Positions 7,489 through 15,827 of a stretch of 64,000 bases of DNA are shown here, one piece after another. This DNA comes from Saprospirales bacterium (GTDB lineage Bacteria > Bacteroidota > Bacteroidia > Chitinophagales > Saprospiraceae): contig JADJTT010000006.1 in NCBI GenBank assembly GCA_016711045.1, positions 310,001-374,000 of the forward strand. Reading direction: 5' to 3'. The position numbers were made by a program, and so were the translations under genes. The notes beneath the pieces were generated by a model, which was given only the letters and a program-made list of their open reading frames with translations, did not search any database and was not told the DNA's origin. How positions within the stretch are numbered: the first letter of the stretch is position 1; each line of letters opens with the position of its first letter.

Positions 7489-8603
7489 AACGTCCCTTTG
7501 ATTATATCACCTACGGTGCATCCAGTTCGAGCGAAGAAGTGGCCCGACTCCTGCGGTTTATGCTGGAATCGACTTTTCGGGGAGACTACCGGGAGCCGCC
7601 GGTACCGGTGTGCATCTGGGGACGACACGGCATTGGAAAGACACAGGTCGTGCGGGATCTGGCCCGGAATCTGGGCGCCGCTTTTGCCTATCTGGCGCCT
7701 GCGCAGTTTGAAGAAATGGGCGATCTGGTAGGTATGCCACAGGTGGTGGCAGATGCCCAGGGGCAGAACGTATCTCGCTTCGCCCCACCCGACTGGGCGC
7801 CACGGGAAGAAGGCCCCGGCATCCTGCTCATTGATGATGTCAACCGCGCCGATGACCGTATTTTGAGAGGGCTGATGCAGTTGTTGCAAAACTACGAGTT
7901 GGTCAGTTGGCGCATTCCTGCCAAATGGCATATTATCCTCACCGCCAATCCTGATGGAGGCGACTACTCGGTCACGCCCATGGACGATGCGTTCCTGACC
8001 CGCATGCTGCACATCACGCTGGAGTGGAACCTCGATGCCTGGGTGCGATGGGCGGAACGGGCAGGGATAGATGCCCGCGGCATTGCCTTCGTGCAGGCCT
8101 ATCCCGAATTGGTAGATGGCACCCGGACCACACCCCGAACCCTGGTTCAGTTTTTTCAATCCATCGCGCCCATTTCTGATTTGACCAAAGACCTGGCGCT
8201 GGTGCGCATGTTGGCCGAGGGATGTCTGGACCCGGAAACCACGGCTGCGTTTCTCACTTTCGCCCGAACCGAGTTGGAGCAATTGATCAGCCCGGCGGAG
8301 ATCCTCCAGGCCAATGATTTTCAGGCAGTGGCTGCCCGCTTGCGTGAGAGGGTCGTACAACCTGTCAAACGACTGGACATCCTTTCCCTCACCTCATCCC
8401 GCTTGATTGCCCACCTTGAAAAAGGGAAAGGCTGGACCCCAGCGCAACTGGCCAACCTGGAGCAGTTTCTCCTGCTCGATTTCATTCCCGCAGACATCCG
8501 TTTCCGCCTGGCTCAATCGCTGGCGAACAGTTCACAGCCTCTGCTTCGGGACTTTGTGGGCCGTCCCGCCATTGGAACCATCCTGCTGGAAGGGCTCTCT
8601 TAG
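7485..8603 (+). CDS. MoxR-type AAA+ ATPase
   Basis: 372 residues. Walker A is GRHGIGKT (about 46-53) and Walker B is ILLIDDVNRAD (about 113-123). Sensor 1 is IILTANP, followed by the MoxR-like DDAFLTRMLHI. The start overlaps the stop of the VWA gene, so translation is coupled. MoxR ATPases hydrolyse ATP to remodel proteins recognised through a VWA partner. Cytosolic. The C-terminal about 120 residues are helical and divergent. The family call is strong and the client unknown. Confidence 0.9.
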   Translation: MKRPFDYITYGASSSSEEVARLLRFMLESTFRGDYREPPVPVCIWGRHGIGKTQVVRDLARNLGAAFAYLAPAQFEEMGDLVGMPQVVADAQGQNVSRFAPPDWAPREEGPGILLIDDVNRADDRILRGLMQLLQNYELVSWRIPAKWHIILTANPDGGDYSVTPMDDAFLTRMLHITLEWNLDAWVRWAERAGIDARGIAFVQAYPELVDGTRTTPRTLVQFFQSIAPISDLTKDLALVRMLAEGCLDPETTAAFLTFARTELEQLISPAEILQANDFQAVAARLRERVVQPVKRLDILSLTSSRLIAHLEKGKGWTPAQLANLEQFLLLDFIPADIRFRLAQSLANSSQPLLRDFVGRPAIGTILLEGLS

Positions 8604-8627
8604 CCCTATTCCATAAACAAATTTCCT

Positions 8628-8635
8628 TATCTTCG
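8628..8635 (+). promoter_or_regulatory. Weak -7 box of the class V aminotransferase gene
   Basis: TATCTTCG matches TAnnTTTG at seven of eight positions, 29 bases upstream of ATG 8665. No clear -33 TTTG is seen. Confidence 0.3.
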
Positions 8636-8664
8636 GGCTTTGGAAAAAGGCAAAATCCTAACCT

Positions 8665-10149
8665 ATGCAAAGTCAATTGCAATCCACACAGCTGGAAGCA
8701 TACTTCGAGCCATTTCGGAGAAATATTGTAGGCGTCGACGCCAAATTTTCAACGCCATACGGAGAAATGCCGCTGGTTTATGCAGATTGGATCGCCAGTG
8801 GACGGTTGTATCGCCCGATCGAAGAGGCGTTGTTAAACCGCTTTGGTCCGATGTTGGGGAATACCCATTCGGAAGCCAGTGAGACCGGGCAATGCATGAC
8901 CCATGCCTACCACCTGGCCCACAAGATCATCAAGCAACACGTCAACGCCAACGATCAGGATGTCATCCTGACCTGTGGATCCGGCATGACCGGTGCGCTG
9001 GCCAAGTTCCAGCGGATTTTGGGCTTGCGCTTGCCGGAGAAGTTGAACGCCTATCTCGATATCCCGAAGGAAGAGCGACCAGTGATATTTATCACCCACA
9101 TGGAACACCATTCCAACCAAACTCCGTGGCTGGAGTCTATTGCAGAAGTGGTGGTATTGCCACCCGACGAGAATTTGTTGGTGCAGCCAAAAGTACTGGA
9201 AGAGGCTATTCGCCCGTATGCGGACCGAAAGATGAAAATTGGTTCCTTCTCGGCCTGTTCCAATGTGACGGGCATCATGCCTGCTTACCATGAGTTGGCC
9301 AAGATCATGCACCGCCATGGGGGCTACTGTTTTGTGGACTTTGCCGCTTCGGCGCCTTACGTGGAGATCGATATGCATCCTTCAGACCCTGCGGAGAAAC
9401 TCGATGCGATCTTCTTTTCCCCCCACAAATTCCTCGGAGGGCCAGGTAGCTCCGGGGTACTCATTTTTTGTAAAGAATTGTACCATAACCGCATCCCCGA
9501 CCATCCCGGTGGCGGTACCGTGACCTGGACCAACCCCTGGGGCGAGCACGCCTACTTCGACGATATTGAATTGCGGGAAGATGGGGGGACGCCTCCCTTT
9601 TTGCAAGCCATCCGGGCTGCCTTGTCTATCCGGTTGAAAGAACAAATGGGCGTCGATCAGATCCGGGAGCGGGAAGAAGAGCTGATCGAAACAGGATTTG
9701 AACAACTCCGCGACATACCCGGGTTAAAGATCCTGGGGGATACCGGAGTGCCCCGGCTGGGCGTTTTTTCATTTTACGTAGAAGACCTGCACCACAATTT
9801 GCTGGTTCGCCTGTTGAATGACCGGTTTGGCATTCAGGTACGAGGAGGCTGCTCCTGTGCGGGTACTTATGGGCATTACTTGCTAAACGTAGACCGCGAG
9901 CTCTCCAAAGAAATCACCTCGCGGATCAATCAGGGCGACAACTCCGCCAAGCCCGGTTGGGTGCGACTATCCCTGCATCCGACCATGACGGATGCGGAAC
10001 TGCGGTATATCATCAACGGAATCCGGGAAATAGTGGCGCACGTGGCAACCTGGGAAAAAGACTACGAATACGATAATAAGTCTAATGAATTTTTTCACAA
10101 GCGTTTCCGCCGGCCGGAAGGAGAGATCATGAATTGGTTTTCGATATAA
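8665..10149 (+). CDS. Aminotransferase class V-fold PLP-dependent enzyme (cysteine desulfurase-like)
   Basis: 494 residues, longer than IscS/SufS (about 400). PLP-binding signs are THMEHHSNQTPW, VDFAASAPYVEID and the Schiff-base Lys about 255 in SPHKFLGGPGSSG. RGGCSCAGTYGHYLL near residue 400 carries two Cys where desulfurases have the persulfide loop. The C-terminal GWVRLSLHPTM matches class V aminotransferases. It lacks an isc/suf neighbourhood, so a standalone desulfurase or a lyase acting on another amino acid is possible. Cytosolic. The fold is certain and the substrate is not. Confidence 0.88.
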   Translation: MQSQLQSTQLEAYFEPFRRNIVGVDAKFSTPYGEMPLVYADWIASGRLYRPIEEALLNRFGPMLGNTHSEASETGQCMTHAYHLAHKIIKQHVNANDQDVILTCGSGMTGALAKFQRILGLRLPEKLNAYLDIPKEERPVIFITHMEHHSNQTPWLESIAEVVVLPPDENLLVQPKVLEEAIRPYADRKMKIGSFSACSNVTGIMPAYHELAKIMHRHGGYCFVDFAASAPYVEIDMHPSDPAEKLDAIFFSPHKFLGGPGSSGVLIFCKELYHNRIPDHPGGGTVTWTNPWGEHAYFDDIELREDGGTPPFLQAIRAALSIRLKEQMGVDQIREREEELIETGFEQLRDIPGLKILGDTGVPRLGVFSFYVEDLHHNLLVRLLNDRFGIQVRGGCSCAGTYGHYLLNVDRELSKEITSRINQGDNSAKPGWVRLSLHPTMTDAELRYIINGIREIVAHVATWEKDYEYDNKSNEFFHKRFRRPEGEIMNWFSI

Positions 10150-10168
10150 GAGGGCCCGAATCGCCAAT

Positions 10169-10237
10169 ATGACACCGGAAGAACACCAGAAGTTTGTTGA
10201 CACGCTGGAGCAGTGGCTCCACATGGAAATTGAATAA
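10169..10237 (+). CDS. Possible 22-residue micro-ORF
   Basis: ATG to TAA encodes MTPEEHQKFVDTLEQWLHME plus two residues, an acidic amphipathic helix. It starts 19 bases after the aminotransferase and stops five bases before the TonB-C gene. The sequence looks protein-like, but there is no independent support; it could be a leader or a chance frame. Confidence 0.25.
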   Translation: MTPEEHQKFVDTLEQWLHMEIE

Positions 10238-10242
10238 AGAAA

Positions 10243-11307
10243 ATGAAAAAATCCCCCTTCCTGTTTGCTTTTCTATGGAGCGCCTTGCTGGCAGCTCAAG
10301 CGGATACCACTATTTATCAAGTGGTAGATGAAATGCCCCGCTTCCCAGGGTGTGAAGAACTGGATACTACTGCCCAGGTTAAACAGCAGTGTGCCCAGGC
10401 CAATTTGTTGCAATTCATTTATCAAAACGTGCACTACCCTGAACCCGCCCGCCTGAATGGCATCGAAGGCACCGTCGTGCTGCGCTTTGTCGTCGAACTC
10501 GAAGGGACGATCTCTCAACTGGAGGTTGTCAAGGATATCGGCGGCGGTTGTGCAGAGGAGGCCCTGCGTGTGGTTGGGGCCATGAATGAAGTGGGGGTGC
10601 GCTGGACCCCCGGCAAAAAAGGTGGCCAATCCGTCCGGGTATTTCAGGTGCTACCCATCCGATTCAAGCTGGAGGAACCACTGCCCTATACCCTGATCGG
10701 CCGGGATTCGGTGTACACGGTCTTTGACGACACCCTTGCATTTGAAGGAGGCCATGCCGCACTGGAGGCTTTTATAAAAGAAAAACTGATCTATCCCCCT
10801 TTCGGATTAGACAGCTGTCAGGTGGGCGATATGTTGGTGGAGTTGCTGGTGCAGCCCAACGGCCGGCTCAAGGTCATCAACGTGGATGATTACAACAACC
10901 TGGGGTTTGACTTCCAGTTTGAAGCCATCCGGGCGTCTACTTCTACCATGGGGAAATGGACGCCTGCCAGGTACCAGGGCCGGGCTGTACCTACTTTATA
11001 CGATATTCCAGTGCTGTTTGCCCCGAAAGACGCCCGTTGTGCGACCAGGGTAAAATCCTTCCTGCAGGCCAAAGCCCTGGCGGAGGAAGGTGCAGCGCTC
11101 TATAATACAGGTAAAAAGGAGGAAGGCTTTGACAAGCTCTCTCAGGCAATAGACCTTTTCCCCGAACACGCCAATTTTCGCTATATGCGCGGACAGGCCT
11201 ATATGAATGAGAAAGAAATGGAAAAGGCCTGTGAAGACCTGCAAATTGCCCGGCAGGTGCTGACCCTGTCCTTTTTGGATAATTTGTTGTCGATAATTTG
11301 TAAATAA
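10243..11307 (+). CDS. Exported protein with two TonB-C-type domains and a TPR tail
   Basis: 354 residues with a signal peptide (MKKSPFLFAFLWSALLAAQA). Domain one (about 25-145) is a TonB C-terminal fold: FPGCEEL, VHYPEPARLNGIEGTVVLRF, VVKDIGGGCAEEALRV and RWTPGKKGGQSVRV. Domain two (about 165-265) repeats the pattern weakly (FEGGHAALEAFIKEKL, MGKWTPARYQGR). The last about 80 residues form TPR-like helices (YNTGKKEEGFDKLSQAIDLFPEHANFRYMRGQAY). There is no N-terminal anchor plus Pro-rich stalk, so it is not a classic energy transducer; a periplasmic adaptor is more likely. The nested hairpin 11345-11503 follows. Confidence 0.75.
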   Translation: MKKSPFLFAFLWSALLAAQADTTIYQVVDEMPRFPGCEELDTTAQVKQQCAQANLLQFIYQNVHYPEPARLNGIEGTVVLRFVVELEGTISQLEVVKDIGGGCAEEALRVVGAMNEVGVRWTPGKKGGQSVRVFQVLPIRFKLEEPLPYTLIGRDSVYTVFDDTLAFEGGHAALEAFIKEKLIYPPFGLDSCQVGDMLVELLVQPNGRLKVINVDDYNNLGFDFQFEAIRASTSTMGKWTPARYQGRAVPTLYDIPVLFAPKDARCATRVKSFLQAKALAEEGAALYNTGKKEEGFDKLSQAIDLFPEHANFRYMRGQAYMNEKEMEKACEDLQIARQVLTLSFLDNLLSIICK

Positions 11308-11344
11308 AGGATGCTACGCAGCAAAACCAAAATTCAGGGTTAAG

Positions 11345-11503
11345 AGGTGAAGAACATCTCGCTCCGCTCGATGGTGAATAACCCTGACTTTGTCAGGGGT
11401 GAAGAGCCCCGATTTTATCGGGGGTGAAGTAATCATATTCACTCTTCACCTCCGACTTTGTCGGAGTTCTTCACCATCGAGCGGAGCGAGATGCTCTTCA
11501 CCT
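11345..11503. repeat. Nested multi-hairpin with GTGAAG boxes between convergent genes
   Basis: Outer arms 11345-11378 and 11470-11503 (34 bases) pair with one mismatch. Inside are three small hairpins of one design, a 7-bp stem around TTT: 11382-11398, 11407-11423 and 11450-11466. Copies of GGTGAAGA or its complement sit between the stems. It lies between a + gene and a - gene that converge, so it may be a two-way terminator, but its layered form is unusual. Confidence 0.75.
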
Positions 11504-11518
11504 TCTCCCCTTTAGTAT

Positions 11519-13249
11519 TTAGTTCTTCACAAAACGCAACGTCGTAAAGCGATCGCCGGCGCGGAGCTGTACAAAGTACATCCCCGGAGTAAGCTTGCTT
11601 ACATCCAGAGCGGTCTGCAAGGTTGTCTGGAATACGTCCCGGGTATCGGTAAATTGCACTTGTCCCAACGCATCGACGATCGAAACCGTCAACGTGCCGG
11701 GATTGTCCTGGAATACCATGGTGAGGCGCAGGGATTCTGAAGCCGGGTTGGGGCTTAGTACCGCTTTTACATGCAGGGTGTTTTCGGTCGTGCCCACGTT
11801 TTCCTGTACATCAATGGTCATCGTGAAGCTGGAAGTACTGTATGCCTGTCCATCAGTTACCTTGAAGCTGAAGCTGTCGTAATTAACGCCAAACTCATTG
11901 GCGTTAGGGGTAAATACCAGCCCGCCAAGATCGGCAGCCGCAATTTCCTGGTTGAGCACCACCGGATTTCCATTATAGGTCAGACTGCCCACAGAAACAA
12001 GCCCTGTGATCTTGATACCCTCCAGCATGTCGTCCAAATCCGCATCGTTGAATGGGAAATCGGTTGCTGCAAAAGTGTAGGGTACGTTCTCCTGCGTGGT
12101 GACATCCGCATCATTCGAAAGGGGAAGCGCGTTGGTGGAATTCAGGTTTTCGTAATAAAACAATCCACCGTTGTCAATGTAGGTGCCTACGAAGAGGTCT
12201 TCATCCCCATCGTTGTCGATATCCACGAAGGTGGGCATATTCAGGTAATAGCCGTTGATGAAGATATCTGAAGGTCCCTGTACAGGGGTAGCAAAAACCG
12301 GTGCACTGGCCGTTCCGGTGTTTTCCATAAAGAAAACAGCCGAAGCGTATTCATCCCCGTTGAGATCGTGGTAGAGAAGGTCCTGATCTCCGTCGTTATC
12401 CACATCCGAAAAATCAAATGTACGCACGACGGCGTAAGGTGGCGGAGTGATTCCAAAAGGATTGTTCACCGGCGCTGCGAAGACGGGCGATTCAGGCGTA
12501 CCGGTATTTTCGTAAAACCTCGTAACCGCGTAAAACTCCGTGGCAAACATATCGAAGTCCCCATCATCATCGATGTCTACAAAACTGATGAAGGGGAACA
12601 AAAGCAAGGAGCCAAGTCCGAATGGATTGGTCTGTGTTGGGGCAAAAACGGGTGCGGTGTTGGTGCCTGTGTTTTCGCGGAACCAAATATTCCCGTAGTA
12701 GTACTGAGGCATGAACAGGTCCACGTCTCCATCGTTATCGATGTCTACAAATACCGGGTTGAACATGTTCAGGTCGTCGAGGCCGAAGGCCTGGTCGACC
12801 GGTGCGGCGAAATCCGGGGCAGCAGGGGTGCCCACGTTTTCGTAAAAGCGAATAGAGAAATCTCCCGATCCACCATAGGTGTAGCCCGATACAAACAAGT
12901 CCTGGTCTCCATCGCCGTCAATGTCCGCAAAGCCTGGGAGGTTGTATTCGGCAATATTGGCAAAGTTGAAAGGGGTAACCACCTGAGGTCCAAAAGTCTG
13001 AGCCTGAGCAGAAGGGTTCATTCCCAGTCCGAGGAGCAGGGCAGCGCCGGCCAGGGCGCCACGGAGTTGCCGGGTGGAGAAGACCTTGCTAAGTCTCCGG
13101 TACAAGGTGCGAAGTTTGCTGATCAGATCCAGTTGCTGACCCTCTCCCATTTGGTGAAAGCGGCCGCTTTCCAGTAGCCGGTTTACCTTTTTGGAAAGAT
13201 GCCTGAACTGGCGCACTTTACGTGCGTAAGGCGTGAAATTTCGATGCAT
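11519..13249 (-). CDS. T9SS cargo: FG-GAP/VCBS repeat protein with type A sorting domain
   Basis: 576 residues. Five FG-GAP/VCBS calcium-binding repeats (DIDGDGDQDLF, DIDNDGDVDLF, DIDDDGDFDMF, DVDNDGDQDLL, DIDNDGDEDLF) are followed by a cadherin/Ig-like domain (about 385-480). The last about 80 residues are a type A T9SS sorting domain: LSPNPASESL, VDALGQV, LDVSKLTPGMYFVQL and FVKN. It should be exported by Sec, moved across the outer membrane by the T9SS encoded at 36-41 kb, and attached to the surface. The N-terminus has about 60 basic residues before the hydrophobic core (GALAGAALLLGLG), an extended signal region. Ligand unknown. Confidence 0.9.
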   Translation of the reverse strand: MHRNFTPYARKVRQFRHLSKKVNRLLESGRFHQMGEGQQLDLISKLRTLYRRLSKVFSTRQLRGALAGAALLLGLGMNPSAQAQTFGPQVVTPFNFANIAEYNLPGFADIDGDGDQDLFVSGYTYGGSGDFSIRFYENVGTPAAPDFAAPVDQAFGLDDLNMFNPVFVDIDNDGDVDLFMPQYYYGNIWFRENTGTNTAPVFAPTQTNPFGLGSLLLFPFISFVDIDDDGDFDMFATEFYAVTRFYENTGTPESPVFAAPVNNPFGITPPPYAVVRTFDFSDVDNDGDQDLLYHDLNGDEYASAVFFMENTGTASAPVFATPVQGPSDIFINGYYLNMPTFVDIDNDGDEDLFVGTYIDNGGLFYYENLNSTNALPLSNDADVTTQENVPYTFAATDFPFNDADLDDMLEGIKITGLVSVGSLTYNGNPVVLNQEIAAADLGGLVFTPNANEFGVNYDSFSFKVTDGQAYSTSSFTMTIDVQENVGTTENTLHVKAVLSPNPASESLRLTMVFQDNPGTLTVSIVDALGQVQFTDTRDVFQTTLQTALDVSKLTPGMYFVQLRAGDRFTTLRFVKN

Positions 13250-13266
13250 AGGTTAAATATTTTTTC

Positions 13267-13325
13267 AAAGATAATATATAAACAGGATGTGAGATGTGCC
13301 CGCGCCCTGTTTATATATTATCTTT
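13267..13325. terminator. 20-bp perfect hairpin between two minus-strand genes
   Basis: Arms 13267-13286 and 13306-13325 are perfectly complementary around a 19-base loop, AT-rich at the base. It overlaps the stop of the TIGR03032-like gene and ends 18 bases before the start of the cargo gene, so it probably separates their transcripts. Confidence 0.6.
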
Positions 13326-14399
13326 TTGATCCGGCCGCGCCCAATAGGTAGCTTCCGGAGTGGAAAGCCCCATTTTGTATTCGGGCTTGTCCGTATTGAG
13401 AATTCCAGGACGAACCAGATCAGGCAGCACCTGCACGTCGTAGATCTCATCGACCGACATGTGGTATTTGATGTCGCCGACAAAGGCGCCGGTGGGCAGG
13501 TGCACTACTGCAATGCCCGCCTGGTTGGCTACATCTGCGATCTTTAGCTTGGCAAAAGTGGAGGAGTTCTTCCGCAACCGGGAAAGGCCTATGAAGGCAT
13601 AATCCCCGTAACGTGCCAACCCGCGCACAAATCCCTTGACCTGGCAGATCACGTCGTATTTGCCGGAATTTATATCCATTCGAACCAGTTCACCGGTAGC
13701 AGAAAGCAACAGGTACAGTTGGTCGTCAAACAGCCGGGGAGAATGCGGCATGGGCACGTTTCTGGCAACGAGTTCATTGCTGTCTATATCCATGACGACC
13801 CCATCGGTGGTGACTACTTCCCGCCAGGACTGAGGCGTATCCCCTGTACTAAACGCGGTCACGTATTTGGGTTTCCCTTTGCGCATGGCCATGCCGTTGA
13901 GGTGGCAGCGGTCTTCCGAGGCCAGGCGGCTGATAAAGGGCGGTTTCCAAATAGGGGTAAAGCTATAGTTGTCGTCGATTTTGATCAGGCAGGAAAAAGA
14001 GGTGTTGACGGCATATAAGGACCCATCGGCCCCATAGTCCAGGTCGTGGATGTCGATCTGTCCGGTATAATAGGCGGCCCGGGGCATGAACAGCGCGTCG
14101 TAAGTCTGCGGCTGCCGTGGATAGTGCAATGCCAATTCCGGGGAGTTGGCCAGCACGACCACTTCTTCCATCGTGGCGATCGCCATTTTGTTGTCATGGA
14201 GGGCCATCCCCATGGCCTTTTTAAAGGTCCGGGGGAGTTGCACCAGGTTTTCTCCATCGGGCTTGGGACTGATGAAGACCACCTTGCCGGCCTGGTAGGT
14301 ACTGATGGCAAGGGTACAGCGCAATTGCAGCAGCAACTCCGGAATGTTGGGAGAAAAACTGCAACTGAAAGGAGAAAGCGCCTTGGGCTGTTCGGGCAT
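13311..14399 (-). CDS. TIGR03032-family (DUF4915) protein
   Basis: 362 residues. The signature of this family is visible: LAISTYQAGKVVFIS, LPRTFKKAMGMALHDNKMAI, DIHDLDYG, SAFTTGD-like FSTGDTPQSWRE, MPHSPRLF and RKNSSTFAKL. Members are predicted beta propellers without known activity, often near glycan genes. There is no signal peptide, so cytosolic. It starts seven bases after the hisS stop on the same strand and is probably co-transcribed. The hairpin 13267-13325 overlaps its stop. Confidence 0.85.
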   Translation of the reverse strand: MPEQPKALSPFSCSFSPNIPELLLQLRCTLAISTYQAGKVVFISPKPDGENLVQLPRTFKKAMGMALHDNKMAIATMEEVVVLANSPELALHYPRQPQTYDALFMPRAAYYTGQIDIHDLDYGADGSLYAVNTSFSCLIKIDDNYSFTPIWKPPFISRLASEDRCHLNGMAMRKGKPKYVTAFSTGDTPQSWREVVTTDGVVMDIDSNELVARNVPMPHSPRLFDDQLYLLLSATGELVRMDINSGKYDVICQVKGFVRGLARYGDYAFIGLSRLRKNSSTFAKLKIADVANQAGIAVVHLPTGAFVGDIKYHMSVDEIYDVQVLPDLVRPGILNTDKPEYKMGLSTPEATYWARPDQKDNI

Positions 14400-14406
14400 G
14401 AAGATG

Positions 14407-15750
14407 CTATTTACTTATTTTTTCAATTAGTTCATCCAAAGGGAGCTGCTGTTGCTCGCCGCTTTCCATGTGTTTGAGGGTGAGCGAGCCGCTTGCCATT
14501 TCTTCACTACCGATCAATACGACGTAGGGAACCTTGCGGTCATTGGCATACTTCATCTGCTTTTTCAGCTTGGCAGGCTCGGGGTAGAGGTCGGCAGCAA
14601 TACCGGCTTTGCGGACCTGGCTCAGGCAACGAAATGCAAAGCGATGCGTAGGCTCGTCGAAAGCCACAAACAAGACGGAGAGATCCTCGCTCAGGTTGGC
14701 CGGAAACAAATCCAGTTCTTCCATGACGTCGTAAATGCGTTCTGCCCCAAACGAGACGCCGACCCCGGATACATTGGGCAGGCCGAACACGCTGGTAAGG
14801 TCGTCATACCTGCCGCCACCGCCGATACTGCCCATCTCCGCACCGATGGCCTGTACTTCAAAAATGCATCCGGTATAATAGCTCAATCCCCGGGCCAGGG
14901 TAGGGTCGAACACCACTTCGTTGGTCAGCGTGGTTTCGGCCAGATAGGCCTGCATGGTTTCGAGTTCTTCAATCCCTTTTTGGCCGGTTTCACTATTGGC
15001 CAGTTCTTTCTTCCAGGCGCCCAGCGATTGGTTGGCAAGGAGGTTTTCGATCAGGGAAATACTGCCCTCGGCGATCCCGCGTTCGGCCAGTTCCTTTTTC
15101 ACGCCGTCCATCCCGATCTTATCCAGCTTGTCGATGGCGATCGTCATGTCCATGAATCGGTCGGCGATCCCGGCTACTTCAGCCATGCCGGCCAGTACTT
15201 TCCGGTTGTTGAGGAGAATGCGGACCTTCAGTCCGAGTTGGGTGAAGACTTCGTCGTATATGACAGCGAGCTCGGCTTCATAGAGCAAGCTGTCACTGCC
15301 CACTACATCCACATCGCACTGAAAAAATTCCTGATAGCGGCCTTTCTGCGGGCGATCCGCCCTCCATACGGGCTGGATTTGGTATCGCTTGAAAGGGAAT
15401 GACAGCAGATGTTGGTTCATGACGACAAATCGTGCAAAGGGCACAGTGAGGTCATAGCGCAGTCCACGGCGGGCGATAGAAGGCGCCAAGCCTGCTGAAT
15501 CGCGGGTTTCCAATGCTTTTTCGTCTGCCTTACTTAAAAAGTCCCCGTTGTTGAGCACTTTGAAGAGTAATTTATCCCCTTCCTCCCCATACTTTCCGGT
15601 GAGGGTAGACAGGTTCTCCATCGCAGAGGTCTCGATGGGCTGGTATCCATAGCGCACAAATACCTGGCGAATGATATCAAAGAGGAAATTGCGCTTACGC
15701 ACCTGCTCGGGGGTGAAGTCTCTTGTTCCTTTTGGTATAGAGGGTTTCAT
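14407..15750 (-). CDS. hisS: Histidyl-tRNA synthetase
   Basis: 447 residues, normal for a bacterial HisRS. Class II motifs: PKGTRDFTPEQ at the N-terminus, motif 2 RYQIQPVWRADRPQKGRYQEFFQCDVD, the His-A loop ARGLSYYTGCIFE and motif 3 GVGVSFGAERI, then an anticodon-binding domain (about 345-440). It charges tRNA-His with histidine in the cytosol. The ATG at 15750 is supported by the conserved MKPSIPKGTRD start. A GTGAAG-type hairpin (15767-15827) separates it from pheS upstream. Confidence 0.97.
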   Translation of the reverse strand: MKPSIPKGTRDFTPEQVRKRNFLFDIIRQVFVRYGYQPIETSAMENLSTLTGKYGEEGDKLLFKVLNNGDFLSKADEKALETRDSAGLAPSIARRGLRYDLTVPFARFVVMNQHLLSFPFKRYQIQPVWRADRPQKGRYQEFFQCDVDVVGSDSLLYEAELAVIYDEVFTQLGLKVRILLNNRKVLAGMAEVAGIADRFMDMTIAIDKLDKIGMDGVKKELAERGIAEGSISLIENLLANQSLGAWKKELANSETGQKGIEELETMQAYLAETTLTNEVVFDPTLARGLSYYTGCIFEVQAIGAEMGSIGGGGRYDDLTSVFGLPNVSGVGVSFGAERIYDVMEELDLFPANLSEDLSVLFVAFDEPTHRFAFRCLSQVRKAGIAADLYPEPAKLKKQMKYANDRKVPYVVLIGSEEMASGSLTLKHMESGEQQQLPLDELIEKISK

Positions 15751-15766
15751 AATTCTTTTTTAGTAA

Positions 15767-15827
15767 AGCGTGAAGCGTGAAGAGTGAAGAGGATTCTGCT
15801 CACTCTTCACCCTTCACGCTTCACGCT
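15767..15827. repeat. GTGAAG-family hairpin between pheS and hisS
   Basis: Arms 15767-15789 and 15805-15827 pair with one mismatch over 23 bases. Each arm is a tandem of GTGAAG-type units (AGCGTGAAGCGTGAAG...). It ends in the pheS stop codon and starts 16 bases upstream of the hisS start. The unit matches those in the 11345-11503 structure. Confidence 0.65.

Noticed and set aside
11345..11503. tRNA-like cloverleaf
   Set aside because: Stem order resembles a cloverleaf, but the size (159 bases), loop sequences and lack of a TTC arm or anticodon rule out a tRNA.
12368..13177. 269-codon plus-strand frame opposite the T9SS cargo gene
   Set aside because: Antisense shadow of the FG-GAP repeats: rich in V/I/D-complement codons and no family resemblance.
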